Source: Streptomyces sp. NBC_00510 (GTDB taxonomy: Bacteria; Actinomycetota; Actinomycetes; Streptomycetales; Streptomycetaceae). From it: 64,000 bases of DNA. The notes under the pieces are model-generated. The model was given only the letters and a program-made list of their open reading frames with translations, had not been told where the DNA came from and ran no database searches. The stretch spans positions 7,550,001-7,614,000 of the forward strand of contig CP107851.1 in the NCBI GenBank assembly GCA_036013505.1. Direction: 5' to 3'. Shown here in pieces: positions 52,939 to 62,161 of the stretch. Both the position numbers and the translations under genes were made by a program. Each line of letters opens with the position of its first letter. Position 1 is the first letter of the stretch.

Positions 52939-55086
52939 TCAGTCCTGGGCGGACCGGCCGAGCGGCGCGCCCGCGGGCAGCGAATCGGCGGGTGGCACGG
53001 GACCGCGGGGCGGACGTGGGCCGGTGCGTGTCGGGGGCAGCCCGGTCAGGGCCCTGGCGACGGCCGCGTCGAGGTCGAGGACGCCACCCTCGGCGTACGC
53101 CCCCTCGTAGCCGACCCGGCCCAGCTCGGCGCGGGCCAGTTCCTCGCAGCGCTGGTGGGGGATGCCGAAGTGGCGCGAGCCGAACACCGGCAGCCCGACG
53201 AGCCGCCAGATGCCGCCCGCCGCGCCCTGCAGCACCGCCGCCTCCCGGGCGTCCTCCGCGACCCGCAGCAGCGCGAGTAGCTCGATGCCGAGCACGATGC
53301 CCACCATGTCGCGGAAGGCGTGGTTGATCCGCACGCACTCGGCCGCCAGTTCGGCGGCGAGCACGGGGTCGTCCTGCCACCAGGCGATGACCGCCCGCGT
53401 GTAGAGCGCGTACGCCAGCGCCCAGCGCTCCCCGTGGTCCTCGCAGACCTCGCGGATGTGCTCGCAGAGCTCGATCCCGCCCTCCAGGTCCCCCTCGAAG
53501 GCCACCGCCATCGCCAGCTCGACCTCGGCCATGATGACGTTGCTGTTGAGCTCGCCCAGCGTCCGGTAGTGCCCCAGCGCCTCCTCGAACAGCGCCCTGG
53601 CGCGCGGCAGGTCGTCGCTGAGCAGCGCCCCGCACCCCATGCGGTGGACCGCGTACGCCACCGCCGTCGCGTCGCCGGTGGCCAGTGCCTGCTCCCGGCA
53701 CTCGTACAGCATGCCCAGCGCCGCGGTGCCGTCGCCCTGGAGGATCGAGACGTAACCGCACACCCACAGCGCCTTGGCGCGCTGACCCGTGGGCTCGTGG
53801 TCGGCCGCCAGAGCGCGCTCCAGCCAGTACCGGCCCTCGGCGAGCCGGCCGCAGCCGACCCAGAAGAACCACAGGCTCGCCGCCAGGTACTGCCCGGTCC
53901 GCAGCTCCTCGGGGACCTCCAGGGAGAACTCCAGCGCGGCCCGCAGGTTCGCCAGCTCCCGCTCGGTGCCGGCCGAGATCTCCGCCTGCCGTGCGCCGAA
54001 CCACTCCATCTCGCCCCAGGTGGCGAACCCCAGGTACCAGTCGCGGTGCCGGGTCCGCAGCCGCCGTTCCTCGCCCAGCTCGCGCAGCCAGCCCAGCCCG
54101 TACTCGCGCACGGTGTCCAGCAGCAGGTAGCGCACCACGCCCGCGTCCTCGCGGCGCAGCACCACCGACTTGTCCACCAGGTCCGCCAGCAGGTCCACCA
54201 TCGCGTCGGCGGTCACCTCGCCGCCCGCGCACACGTACTCGGCGGCGTCGAGGTCGAAGTCCCCGGCGAACACCGACAGCCGTGCCCACAGCAGCCGTTC
54301 GCGCGGGGTGCACAGCTCGTGGCTCCACCCGATCGTGGTGCGCAGCGCGCGGTGCCGTTCGGGACCGCCCGTGCCGCCGCGCCGGGTGAGCAGCCGGAAG
54401 CGGTCGTCCAGCCGCCCGGTGATCTGCCGCACCGACAGCGCCCGCACGCGGCCCGCCGCCAGCTCCAGCGCCAGCGGGATGCCGTCCAGGTGGCGGCACA
54501 GCTCCTCCACCTCGGCCCGGTTGCCGGCGTCCACGGTGAAGCCCGGCAGCACCGCGGCCGCCCGGTCGGCGAACAGCTCCACCGCCTCGTCGGAGTCGCT
54601 CAGCGGCTCCAGCGCCACGATGTGCTCGCCGGCCACCCCCAGCGGCTGCCGGCTGGTGGCCAGCAACCGCAGTCCCGGTGCCCGCCGCAGCATCGCTTCG
54701 GCCAGCTCCGCGGCCGCCTCCACCTGCGGTTCGCAGCAGTCCAGGACGAGCAGCAGCTCGCGGCGGGCCAGGAAAGCGCCGAGCGCGGCCCGGGGGCCGC
54801 GCGTGGTGTGGTCGGTGAGGCCGAGCGCGTCCGCCACGGCGTGGTCCACCAGCCCCGGATCCCGTACGGCCCCCAGCTCGGCCAGCCAGACCCCGTCGGC
54901 GAACCCGGCGCGCAGCCCGGCCGCCGCGCGCAGCGCGAGCCGGGTCTTGCCGACCCCGCCCAAGCCGGTCACCGTCACCATCCGGGCCCGCTCCAGCAGG
55001 CGGGCCACCTCGTCGAGCTCGCGCCGCCGGCCGACGAAGTGGTTCAGCTCGCACGGCAGGTTGCCGGGCGTCGTCTCATGGCGCAT
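52939..55086 (-). CDS. NB-ARC/AfsR-type ATPase without DNA-binding domain
   Basis: The 715-residue protein begins with LNHFVGRRRELDEVARLL and a STAND-type ATPase: Walker A GLGGVGKTRL (~43-52), Walker B LLLVLDCCE (~112-120), the RLLATSRQPLGV sensor and the LCRHLDGIPLALELAAGR motif. TPR-like helical repeats follow to ~660. The Streptomyces relatives I know end in a LuxR HTH (or begin with a SARP domain); here the C-terminus is a 40-residue Pro/Arg-rich tail with neither. No ligand-binding partner is nearby. It may regulate by protein contact or be a truncated regulator. ATG 55086. Confidence 0.85.
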   Translation of the reverse strand: MRHETTPGNLPCELNHFVGRRRELDEVARLLERARMVTVTGLGGVGKTRLALRAAAGLRAGFADGVWLAELGAVRDPGLVDHAVADALGLTDHTTRGPRAALGAFLARRELLLVLDCCEPQVEAAAELAEAMLRRAPGLRLLATSRQPLGVAGEHIVALEPLSDSDEAVELFADRAAAVLPGFTVDAGNRAEVEELCRHLDGIPLALELAAGRVRALSVRQITGRLDDRFRLLTRRGGTGGPERHRALRTTIGWSHELCTPRERLLWARLSVFAGDFDLDAAEYVCAGGEVTADAMVDLLADLVDKSVVLRREDAGVVRYLLLDTVREYGLGWLRELGEERRLRTRHRDWYLGFATWGEMEWFGARQAEISAGTERELANLRAALEFSLEVPEELRTGQYLAASLWFFWVGCGRLAEGRYWLERALAADHEPTGQRAKALWVCGYVSILQGDGTAALGMLYECREQALATGDATAVAYAVHRMGCGALLSDDLPRARALFEEALGHYRTLGELNSNVIMAEVELAMAVAFEGDLEGGIELCEHIREVCEDHGERWALAYALYTRAVIAWWQDDPVLAAELAAECVRINHAFRDMVGIVLGIELLALLRVAEDAREAAVLQGAAGGIWRLVGLPVFGSRHFGIPHQRCEELARAELGRVGYEGAYAEGGVLDLDAAVARALTGLPPTRTGPRPPRGPVPPADSLPAGAPLGRSAQD

Positions 55087-55247
55087 GGGTCACGGAGGGT
55101 ATCGTCAAATAAGCGGAACGTACAGTCCGGGCCCCGTCGCCCGGGCCGGTGGGGGGCGGCCCCGGCCCGCAATGCGGTACGGAGCGTGCTGCCCGTCGCG
55201 ATAAGGTCGGTACCTGGTTGGCGCGGTGGATCCGAGGGAGTGGCAGC

Positions 55248-55670
55248 GTGTCCGGTGGAGAGGTGGCCGGCCTCATCGTGGCCGTCTTCTGGGCGATCCT
55301 GGTGTCGTTCCTCGCCGTGGCACTCGTGCGGCTCGCGCAGGCGCTCCGTCAGGCCACCCGCCTCGTGGCGGAGGTGACCGACCAGGCCGTGCCGCTGCTC
55401 GGCGAGGCCTCCGAGGCGGTCCGTTCCGCCCACGCCCAGCTGGCCCGCGTGGACACCATCACCTCCGACGTCGCCGAGGTGACCGCGAACGCCTCCGCCC
55501 TGTCCACGACCGTCGCCTCCACCTTCGGAGGCCCCCTCGTGAAGGTCGCGGCCTTCGGCTACGGCGTGCGGCGTGCGGTCACCCTCCAGGCCAAGGGCGC
55601 CGCCAAGAAGCGCACCGTGGTCGTCGGCCGGACGCTTCCGTCCGCCCGCAGCCGTAAGTCAAGGGGCTGA
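55248..55670 (+). CDS. DUF948 membrane protein
   Basis: The 140-residue protein has one N-terminal membrane helix (VAGLIVAVFWAILVSFLAVALVRL). An amphipathic helix follows (ALRQATRLVAEVTDQAVPLLGEASEAVRSAHAQL), as in DUF948 proteins, with a basic Ser/Arg end. GTG 55248 after GAGGGAG. It is 5 bp before a DUF6167-like gene and one gene before alaS, likely one transcript. The function is unknown. Confidence 0.87.
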   Translation: MSGGEVAGLIVAVFWAILVSFLAVALVRLAQALRQATRLVAEVTDQAVPLLGEASEAVRSAHAQLARVDTITSDVAEVTANASALSTTVASTFGGPLVKVAAFGYGVRRAVTLQAKGAAKKRTVVVGRTLPSARSRKSRG

Positions 55671-55675
55671 CCTGC

Positions 55676-55966
55676 ATGTTCCGCCGTGCCTTCTGGTTCA
55701 CCGCCGGTGCCGCCGCCGGGGTGTGGGCCACCAACAAGGTCCATCGCAAGATCCGCAGCCTGACCCCCGAGAGCCTCGCGGCGAAGGCGGCCGACAAGGC
55801 CCTCGAGGCCGGGGACCGGCTGCGCACCTTCGCGCAGGACGTCCGCGCCGGGATGACCGAGCGCGAGGAACAGCTCAACGACCAACTGGGCCGTACGGCC
55901 CCCGACCTCGACATGCCGGCCCAGCGGCCGGAGATCGCGTACCACCACCGGAAGGACGAACACTGA
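55676..55966 (+). CDS. DUF6167-like small membrane protein
   Basis: The 96-residue protein has a short membrane segment (AFWFTAGAAAGVWATNKVHRKI) and a helical charged part with AAKAADKALEAGDRLRTFAQDVRAGM. It ends in a histidine-containing tail. It is likely a DUF6167 protein. It lies between the DUF948 gene and alaS and shares its stop with the alaS start (TGATG). The function is unknown. Confidence 0.8.
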   Translation: MFRRAFWFTAGAAAGVWATNKVHRKIRSLTPESLAAKAADKALEAGDRLRTFAQDVRAGMTEREEQLNDQLGRTAPDLDMPAQRPEIAYHHRKDEH

Positions 55967-58635
55967 TGGAGTCGGCAGAAATCCGCCGCCGCTGGCTGCG
56001 TTTCTTCGAAGAGCGCGGGCACACCGTCGTGCCGTCGGCGTCGCTCATCGCCGACGACCCCACGCTCCTTCTGGTGCCCGCGGGCATGGTCCCGTTCAAG
56101 CCCTACTTCCTGGGTGAGGTCAAGCCGCCCTTCCCGCGCGCCACCAGCGTGCAGAAGTGCGTCCGCACGCCCGACATCGAGGAGGTCGGCAAGACCACCC
56201 GCCACGGGACGTTCTTCCAGATGTGCGGCAACTTCTCGTTCGGCGACTACTTCAAGGAAGGCGCCATCAAGTTCGCCTGGGAGCTGCTCACCAGCTCCGT
56301 GGCGGACGGCGGTTACGGTCTCGACCCCGAGCGGCTGTGGATCACCGTCTACAAGGACGACGACGAGGCCGAGCAGATCTGGCGCGAGGTCGTGGGCGTG
56401 CCCGCCGAGCGCATCCAGCGCCTGGGCATGAAGGACAACTTCTGGTCCATGGGCGTCCCGGGCCCCTGCGGCCCGTGCTCCGAGATCAACTACGACCGCG
56501 GCCCCGAGTTCGGCGTCGAGGGCGGCCCGGCCGTCAACGACGAGCGGTACGTGGAGATCTGGAACCTGGTCTTCATGCAGTACGAGCGCGGGGAGGGGAC
56601 CGGCAAGGAGGAGTTCCCGATCCTCGGCGACCTGCCCGCCCAGAACATCGACACCGGTCTCGGTCTCGAGCGTCTCGCCATGATCCTGCAGGACGTGCAG
56701 AACATGTACGAGACCGACACCCTGCGCGCGGTCATCGACAAGGCCACCGAGCTCAGCGGCGTCGCCTACGGCGCCGCGCACGACTCCGACGTCTCGCTGC
56801 GCGTGGTCGCCGACCACATGCGCACCTCCGTCATGCTGATCGGTGACGGCGTCACCCCCGGCAACGAGGGCCGCGGCTACGTGCTGCGCCGCATCATGCG
56901 CCGCGCCATCCGCAACATGCGGCTGCTCGGTGCCACGGACGCCGTCGTCGGCGACCTCGTCGACACCGTCATCAAGACGATGGGCCAGCAGTACCCGGAG
57001 CTCGTCGAGGACCGCAAGCGCATCGAGACGGTCGCCCTCGCCGAGGAGACCCGCTTCCTCAAGACGCTGAAGGCCGGCACCAATGTGCTGGACACCGCCG
57101 TCACCGAGGCCAAGTCCGCCGGTTCCGGTGTGCTCTCCGGCGACAAGGCCTTCCTGCTCCACGACACCTGGGGCTTCCCGATCGACCTCACCCTCGAAAT
57201 GGCCGCCGAGCAGGGCCTGTCGGTGGACGAGGACGGCTTCCGCCGCCTGATGAAGGAGCAGCGGGACCGCGCCAAGGCCGACGCCCTGGTGAAGAAGAGC
57301 GGTCATGTCGACATGTCGGCGTACCGCTCCATCGCCGACACGGCCGGGAGCACCGTCTTCACCGGGTACACCGACAACGAGGGCGAGGCCAGTGTCGTCG
57401 GCCTGCTGGTCGACGGTGTGCCCTCGCCGGCCGCCAACGAGGGCGACGAGGTCGAGGTCATCCTCGACCGCACCCCCTTCTACGCCGAGGGCGGCGGCCA
57501 GCTCGCCGACACCGGCCGCATCCGCACCGACTCGGGCGCCGTCATCGAGGTGCGCGACGTGCAGCAGCCCGTGCCCGGCGTCACCGTGCACAAGGGCAGC
57601 GTCCAGGTCGGCGAGGTGACCGTCGGCTCCGCCGCGTTCGGCAAGATCGACCTCGGCCGCCGCCGCGCCATCGCCCGCGCCCACAGCGCCACCCACCTCA
57701 CCCACCAGGCGCTGCGCGACGCGCTCGGCCCCACCGCCGCCCAGGCCGGTTCGGAGAACTCCCCGGGCCGCTTCCGCTTCGACTTCGGCTCGCCGGCCGC
57801 CGTGCCGGGCAGTGTGCTGACGGACGTCGAGCAGAAGATCAACGCCGTGCTCTCCCGCGAACTCGACGTCACCGCCGAGATCATGAGCATCGACGAGGCC
57901 AAGAAGGCCGGCGCCATCGCCGAGTTCGGCGAGAAGTACGGCGAGAGGGTGCGCGTCGTGACGATCGGCGACTACTCCAAGGAGCTCTGCGGCGGCACGC
58001 ACGTCCACAACACCGCCCAGCTGGGCCTGGTGAAGCTGCTCGGCGAGTCCTCGATCGGTTCCGGCGTGCGCCGGGTCGAGGCCCTGGTCGGCGTGGACGC
58101 GTACAACTTCCTCGCCCGCGAGCACACGGTCGTGGCCCAGCTCCAGCAGCTGGTCAAGGGCCGTCCGGAGGAGCTCCCGGAGAAGATCTCCGGCATGCTC
58201 GCCAAGCTCAAGGAGGCCGAGAAGGAGATCGAGCGCTTCCGCGCCGAGAAGGTCCTGCAGGCTGCCGCCGGGCTCGCCGCCTCCGCCCAGGACGTCAAGG
58301 GTGTGGCCCTGATCACCGGCCAGGTGCCGGACGGCACCGGCGCGGACGACCTGCGCAAGCTCGTCCTGGACGTCCGCCAGCGGATCAGCGGTGGCCGCGC
58401 TGCCGTCGTGGCCCTGTTCACCGTCGCCAACGACCGTCCGCTGACCGTCATCGCCACCAACGAGGCGGCCCGTGAGCGCGGCCTGAAGGCCGGCGAGCTG
58501 GTCCGCACCGCCGCCAAGACCCTCGGCGGCGGCGGTGGCGGCAAGCCGGACGTCGCCCAGGGCGGCGGCCAGAACGCGGACGCGGTCGGCGAGGCCATCG
58601 CCGCCGTGCAGCGCCTCGTCGCCGAGACTGCCTGA
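55966..58635 (+). CDS. alaS: alanyl-tRNA synthetase
   Basis: The 889-residue enzyme has the class II core (FFQMCGNFSFGDYFKEGAI, motif 2; LGLERLAMILQ, motif 3) and an editing domain with HSATHL (HxxxH). The second zinc motif is CGGTHVHNT, and a C-terminal domain starts near 720. It charges tRNA-Ala and hydrolyses Ser/Gly mischarging. ATG 55966 overlaps the stop of the upstream gene by one base. Confidence 0.97.
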   Translation: MESAEIRRRWLRFFEERGHTVVPSASLIADDPTLLLVPAGMVPFKPYFLGEVKPPFPRATSVQKCVRTPDIEEVGKTTRHGTFFQMCGNFSFGDYFKEGAIKFAWELLTSSVADGGYGLDPERLWITVYKDDDEAEQIWREVVGVPAERIQRLGMKDNFWSMGVPGPCGPCSEINYDRGPEFGVEGGPAVNDERYVEIWNLVFMQYERGEGTGKEEFPILGDLPAQNIDTGLGLERLAMILQDVQNMYETDTLRAVIDKATELSGVAYGAAHDSDVSLRVVADHMRTSVMLIGDGVTPGNEGRGYVLRRIMRRAIRNMRLLGATDAVVGDLVDTVIKTMGQQYPELVEDRKRIETVALAEETRFLKTLKAGTNVLDTAVTEAKSAGSGVLSGDKAFLLHDTWGFPIDLTLEMAAEQGLSVDEDGFRRLMKEQRDRAKADALVKKSGHVDMSAYRSIADTAGSTVFTGYTDNEGEASVVGLLVDGVPSPAANEGDEVEVILDRTPFYAEGGGQLADTGRIRTDSGAVIEVRDVQQPVPGVTVHKGSVQVGEVTVGSAAFGKIDLGRRRAIARAHSATHLTHQALRDALGPTAAQAGSENSPGRFRFDFGSPAAVPGSVLTDVEQKINAVLSRELDVTAEIMSIDEAKKAGAIAEFGEKYGERVRVVTIGDYSKELCGGTHVHNTAQLGLVKLLGESSIGSGVRRVEALVGVDAYNFLAREHTVVAQLQQLVKGRPEELPEKISGMLAKLKEAEKEIERFRAEKVLQAAAGLAASAQDVKGVALITGQVPDGTGADDLRKLVLDVRQRISGGRAAVVALFTVANDRPLTVIATNEAARERGLKAGELVRTAAKTLGGGGGGKPDVAQGGGQNADAVGEAIAAVQRLVAETA

Positions 58636-58643
58636 GGTCGTCG

Positions 58644-59108
58644 ATGCGCAGGGGTCGCAGGATCGCGATCGACGTCGGGGACGCCCGCATCGGGGTCGCC
58701 TCGTGCGACCCCGACGGGCTGATCGCCACACCCGTCGAGACGGTGCCCGGCCGGGACGTCCCGGCCGCGCGCCGTCGCATCGCGCAGATCATCGAGGAGT
58801 ACGAGCCGATCGAGGTCCTGGTCGGCCTGCCCCGCTCGCTCAGCGGGCGGGAGGGGCCGGCCGCGGCCAAGGCCCGCGAGTTCGCCCAGGATGTGGCGAA
58901 GATCATCTCCCCCGTTCCGGTGCGCCTCGTTGACGAGCGGATGACCACCGTCACGGCCACCCAGGGCCTGCGCGCATCGGGCGTCAAGGCCAAGAAGGGA
59001 CGTTCCGTCGTCGACCAGGCGGCGGCCGTGGTCATCCTCCAGAGCGCCCTCGAGACCGAACGGGCGTCTGGTAAAGAGCCGGGCGAGAGCGTCGAACCGT
59101 TTATCTGA
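58644..59108 (+). CDS. ruvX: Holliday-junction-resolvase-like protein (YqgF/RuvX family)
   Basis: The 154-residue RNase H-like protein has IAIDVGDARIGVASC with the catalytic Asp, VLVGLPRSLSG, VRLVDERMTTVTA and VVDQAAAVVILQ. YqgF family members take part in 16S rRNA 5' end processing, and the resolvase label is historical. It lies 8 bp after alaS, upstream of mltG, the conserved actinobacterial order. ATG 58644. Confidence 0.93.
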   Translation: MRRGRRIAIDVGDARIGVASCDPDGLIATPVETVPGRDVPAARRRIAQIIEEYEPIEVLVGLPRSLSGREGPAAAKAREFAQDVAKIISPVPVRLVDERMTTVTATQGLRASGVKAKKGRSVVDQAAAVVILQSALETERASGKEPGESVEPFI

Positions 59109-59243
59109 TCGCGGTACGGTAACGTTCCGCGCAGCACGGCGGCTCCACAGCTCGATCCGTGGGTGCCGACGGGTCGGGACCCTCCCGCCCGCGCCACAAG
59201 CGCCGGCCGGCTGCCGCCTCGCGAACCGAACCGTAGGGGATCG

Positions 59244-60983
59244 ATGACTGACTATGGCCGGAGCCCGGGCTCCGAAGCATGGCACCCCGAAGACCCTCTC
59301 TTCGGTGACCAATGGGGACAGCAGCAGCCGCAGCAACACCAGCACCAGCAGCAACAGCAGTATTCCCAGTACCAGCAGCAACATCAGCACCCGCAGAACC
59401 ACCAGCAACATCAGCACCCTCAGAACCACCAGCACCCGCAGAACCAGCAGCAGCACCACCCTCAGTACCCGCAGCAGGGCGGCTGGGACCCCTACGGTGA
59501 CACCGGTCAGCAGCAGCAGTACGCGTACGACCCGCAGCAGCAGTACGACTCCTGGGGCGCCCCGGCCGGCTACGGCCAGGACGGGTACGGCGGCCAGCAG
59601 CAGCCCGACTACTACGGGCAGGGCGGCTACCCGCCCCCGCAGCGGCCCGACCAGCGCTACCCGGAACAGCAGCCCCAGTACCAGCAGCAGCCTCAGCAAC
59701 AGCAGCCTCAGCCGCAACCGCAGCAGCGGCCACAGCGCCCCCGGCCGGCCGAGCAGGAAGCCCCGCTCTGGGACGACGAGGTGGGCGCCGCCGACGACCA
59801 CTCCTTCTTCTCCGGCGCGGACGACGACGAGGACGACGAGCCGCAGCCGGGCCGCAACGACCGGCGCGGCCGCGCGGGCAGGGGCGGCAAGACCGGGCAG
59901 GGCGGCAAGAAGCGCCGCTCCGGCATGGCGTGCCTGGTCGTGCTGGTCGTCCTCGGCGGCGGCATCGCCGGGGCCGGCTGGTTCGGCTACCGCTACTACC
60001 AGAGCAACTTCGGCCCGCCCCCGGACTTCGCGGGGCAGGGCAGCGGCGAGGTCCAGGTCGAGGTACCGCAGGGCGCGAGCGGCATCCAGATCGGCAACAT
60101 CCTCAAGAAGGCCGGCGTGGTCAAGAGCGTCGACGCCTTCACGGCGGCCGTCAGCAAGGACCCGAAGGGCAACTCCATCCAGGCGGGCGTCTACGTCCTC
60201 CACAAGGAGATGGCCGCGTCCAGCGCCGTCACGATGATGCTCGACCCGAAGTCGCAGAACGTCCTGGTCATCGCCGAGGGCCTGCGCGACGTGCAGATCT
60301 ACGCGATCATCGACGCCAAACTGGGGCTCGACAAGGGCGCCACCGCCAAGGTCGCCGAGGACCAGGTCGGCAAGCTCGGGCTGCCCGACTGGGCGGACGA
60401 CAACAAGGACATCAAGGATCCGCTGGAGGGCTTCCTCTGGCCGAGCCGCTACAGCGTCGGCAAGGACACCAAGCCCGCCGACCTGCTGCGCAGCATGGTC
60501 ACCAACGCCAAGAAGCAGTACACCAAGTACGACGTGGAGGCGAAGGCCGAGAAGCTGGGGCTGGAGTCACCGCTGCAGGTCGTCACCCTGGCCAGCCTGG
60601 TGCAGGCCGAGGGCAAGTCGGACGAGGACTTCCGGAAGATGTCGCGGGTCGTCTACAACCGCCTCAAGCCGACCAACACCGAGACCAACGGCAAGCTCGA
60701 GTTCGACTCGACGTACAACTACCTGAAGAACCAGAGCGAGATCAACCTCTCGCTCAAGGAGCTCCGTACCTACGACGACGCCTACAACACGTACTACTAC
60801 CGGGGGCTCCCGCCGGGGCCGATCGGCAACCCCGGCGCGAAGGCGCTGGCCGCGGCCATGGATCCCGAACCGGGCAAGTGGTACTACTTCATCTCCCTCG
60901 ACGGGCACACGACCAAGTTCACGGAGACACTCGCGGAGCACGACAAGCTCGCCAGGGAGTTCGACAAGAAGCACAACGGCTGA
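59244..60983 (+). CDS. mltG: endolytic peptidoglycan transglycosylase MltG
   Basis: The 579-residue membrane protein cuts nascent glycan strands and so helps set their length. A very long cytosolic N-terminus (~1-220) is Gln/His/Pro-rich with repeats of the type HQHPQNHQQ, followed by an acidic patch. One membrane helix lies near 231-253 (MACLVVLVVLGGGIAGAGWFGYRYY). The YceG domain has the catalytic Glu in TLASLVQAEGKSDEDF and the motifs VVYNRLK and LPPGPIGNPG. ATG 59244 follows AGGGGA. Confidence 0.94.
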   Translation: MTDYGRSPGSEAWHPEDPLFGDQWGQQQPQQHQHQQQQQYSQYQQQHQHPQNHQQHQHPQNHQHPQNQQQHHPQYPQQGGWDPYGDTGQQQQYAYDPQQQYDSWGAPAGYGQDGYGGQQQPDYYGQGGYPPPQRPDQRYPEQQPQYQQQPQQQQPQPQPQQRPQRPRPAEQEAPLWDDEVGAADDHSFFSGADDDEDDEPQPGRNDRRGRAGRGGKTGQGGKKRRSGMACLVVLVVLGGGIAGAGWFGYRYYQSNFGPPPDFAGQGSGEVQVEVPQGASGIQIGNILKKAGVVKSVDAFTAAVSKDPKGNSIQAGVYVLHKEMAASSAVTMMLDPKSQNVLVIAEGLRDVQIYAIIDAKLGLDKGATAKVAEDQVGKLGLPDWADDNKDIKDPLEGFLWPSRYSVGKDTKPADLLRSMVTNAKKQYTKYDVEAKAEKLGLESPLQVVTLASLVQAEGKSDEDFRKMSRVVYNRLKPTNTETNGKLEFDSTYNYLKNQSEINLSLKELRTYDDAYNTYYYRGLPPGPIGNPGAKALAAAMDPEPGKWYYFISLDGHTTKFTETLAEHDKLAREFDKKHNG

Positions 60984-60992
60984 GCCGCCGCC

Positions 60993-61030
60993 GGGGCGCC
61001 GCACGGGGAACGTCCCCCGTGCGGCGCCCC
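60993..61030 (+). terminator. terminator after mltG
   Basis: A perfect 16-bp stem (60993-61008 with 61015-61030), loop AACGTC, starts 9 bases after the mltG stop and separates it from aroE. Confidence 0.88.
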
Positions 61031-61158
61031 GCTGCCGTCCCGAGCGCCGCCCGGACCGGGCGGATCTTGAGGCCCTAGACTCGACCGGGCGTCCCCGCCG
61101 CCGGCCGGACAGGGGCGGCCCGGATCGACGGACACCACGCAGCCGAGGGGACCAGCCC

Positions 61159-61194
61159 ATGACGAAGAGCCCGCGGGGGGCCGTGCGTGCCTAG
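61159..61194 (+). other. 11-codon upstream ORF overlapping the aroE start
   Basis: ATG 61159 with GAGGGG at 61145-61150 encodes MTKSPRGAVRA and stops with TAG at 61192-61194, eight bases into aroE. It could couple translation or mark the true start if a base were lost. The second reading cannot be checked here. Confidence 0.35.
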
Positions 61195-62020
61195 GGCAGC
61201 GGTCCTCGGATCGCCGATCACGCACTCCCTCTCCCCGGTACTGCACCGCGCCGCCTACGCGGAACTGGGGCTGGCCGACTGGACGTACGACCGCTTCGAG
61301 GTCGACGAGGCCGCGCTGCCCGGTTTCCTGGCCCGGCTGGGCGAGCCGCCCGGCGGCGGACGCTGGGCCGGGCTGTCGCTGACCATGCCGCTCAAGCGGG
61401 CGGTCATCCCGCTGCTGGACGAGGTCAGCGACACCGCCTCGGCCGTCGAGGCCGTCAACACGCTGGTGCTCACCGAGGACGGACGCCGGCTGGGCGACAA
61501 CACCGACATCCCCGGGATGGTGGCGGCCCTGCGCGAGCGCGGCGTCGGACGCGTCGGCTCCGCCGCCGTGCTCGGCGCCGGGGCGACCGCCTCGTCCGCG
61601 CTGGCCGCGCTGGCGCAGATCTGCGACGGCGAGGTCACCGCGTACGTGCGCAGCGACACCCGCGCGGGCGAGATGCGGCAGTGGGGCGAGCGCCTCGGCG
61701 TGGCCGTGCGGACGGCCACCTGGGAGGACGCCGCCGAGGCCTTGGCCGCGCCCCTGGTGATCTCCACGACGCCGGCCGGCACCGCCGACGCGCTCGCCGC
61801 CGCCGTGCCGGAGCGGCCCGGCACGCTCTTCGACGTCCTGTACGACCCCTGGCCCACCACCCTGGCGTCGGCCTGGGCGGAGCGGGGAGGGGCCGTCGTC
61901 GGCGGACTCGACCTGCTGGTGCACCAGGCGGCGCTGCAGGTGGAGCTGATGACCGGCTGCAAGCCGGCCCCCCTGGCGGCCATGCGGGCGGCCGGCGAGG
62001 CGGCGCTGCACCACCCCTGA
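61187..62020 (+). CDS. aroE: shikimate dehydrogenase
   Basis: The 277-residue enzyme has the shikimate-binding GSPITHSLSPVLH, the catalytic lysine in TMPLKRA (~70) and NTDIPG with the second catalytic Asp. The NADP loop is VLGAGATASSALAAL and the C-terminal end is HQAALQVELMTG. It reduces 3-dehydroshikimate. GTG 61187 is chosen. An upstream ATG at 61159 with a better ribosome site opens an 11-codon frame (stop 61192-61194) that overlaps this start. Confidence 0.93.
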   Translation: MPRAAVLGSPITHSLSPVLHRAAYAELGLADWTYDRFEVDEAALPGFLARLGEPPGGGRWAGLSLTMPLKRAVIPLLDEVSDTASAVEAVNTLVLTEDGRRLGDNTDIPGMVAALRERGVGRVGSAAVLGAGATASSALAALAQICDGEVTAYVRSDTRAGEMRQWGERLGVAVRTATWEDAAEALAAPLVISTTPAGTADALAAAVPERPGTLFDVLYDPWPTTLASAWAERGGAVVGGLDLLVHQAALQVELMTGCKPAPLAAMRAAGEAALHHP

Positions 62021-62161
62021 CCGGTCCGGAGGTGTCCACGGCGCTGTCCGCCCAGCGGACCGCGCCCCGCCCTCGCCGCCGGACGTGAAAGGATCGGTTT
62101 ACGCACGGATGGTCCGGTCCGCCTCGCCGCGGTCCGGGCGATGATGAAGGAGCGAGCACCG

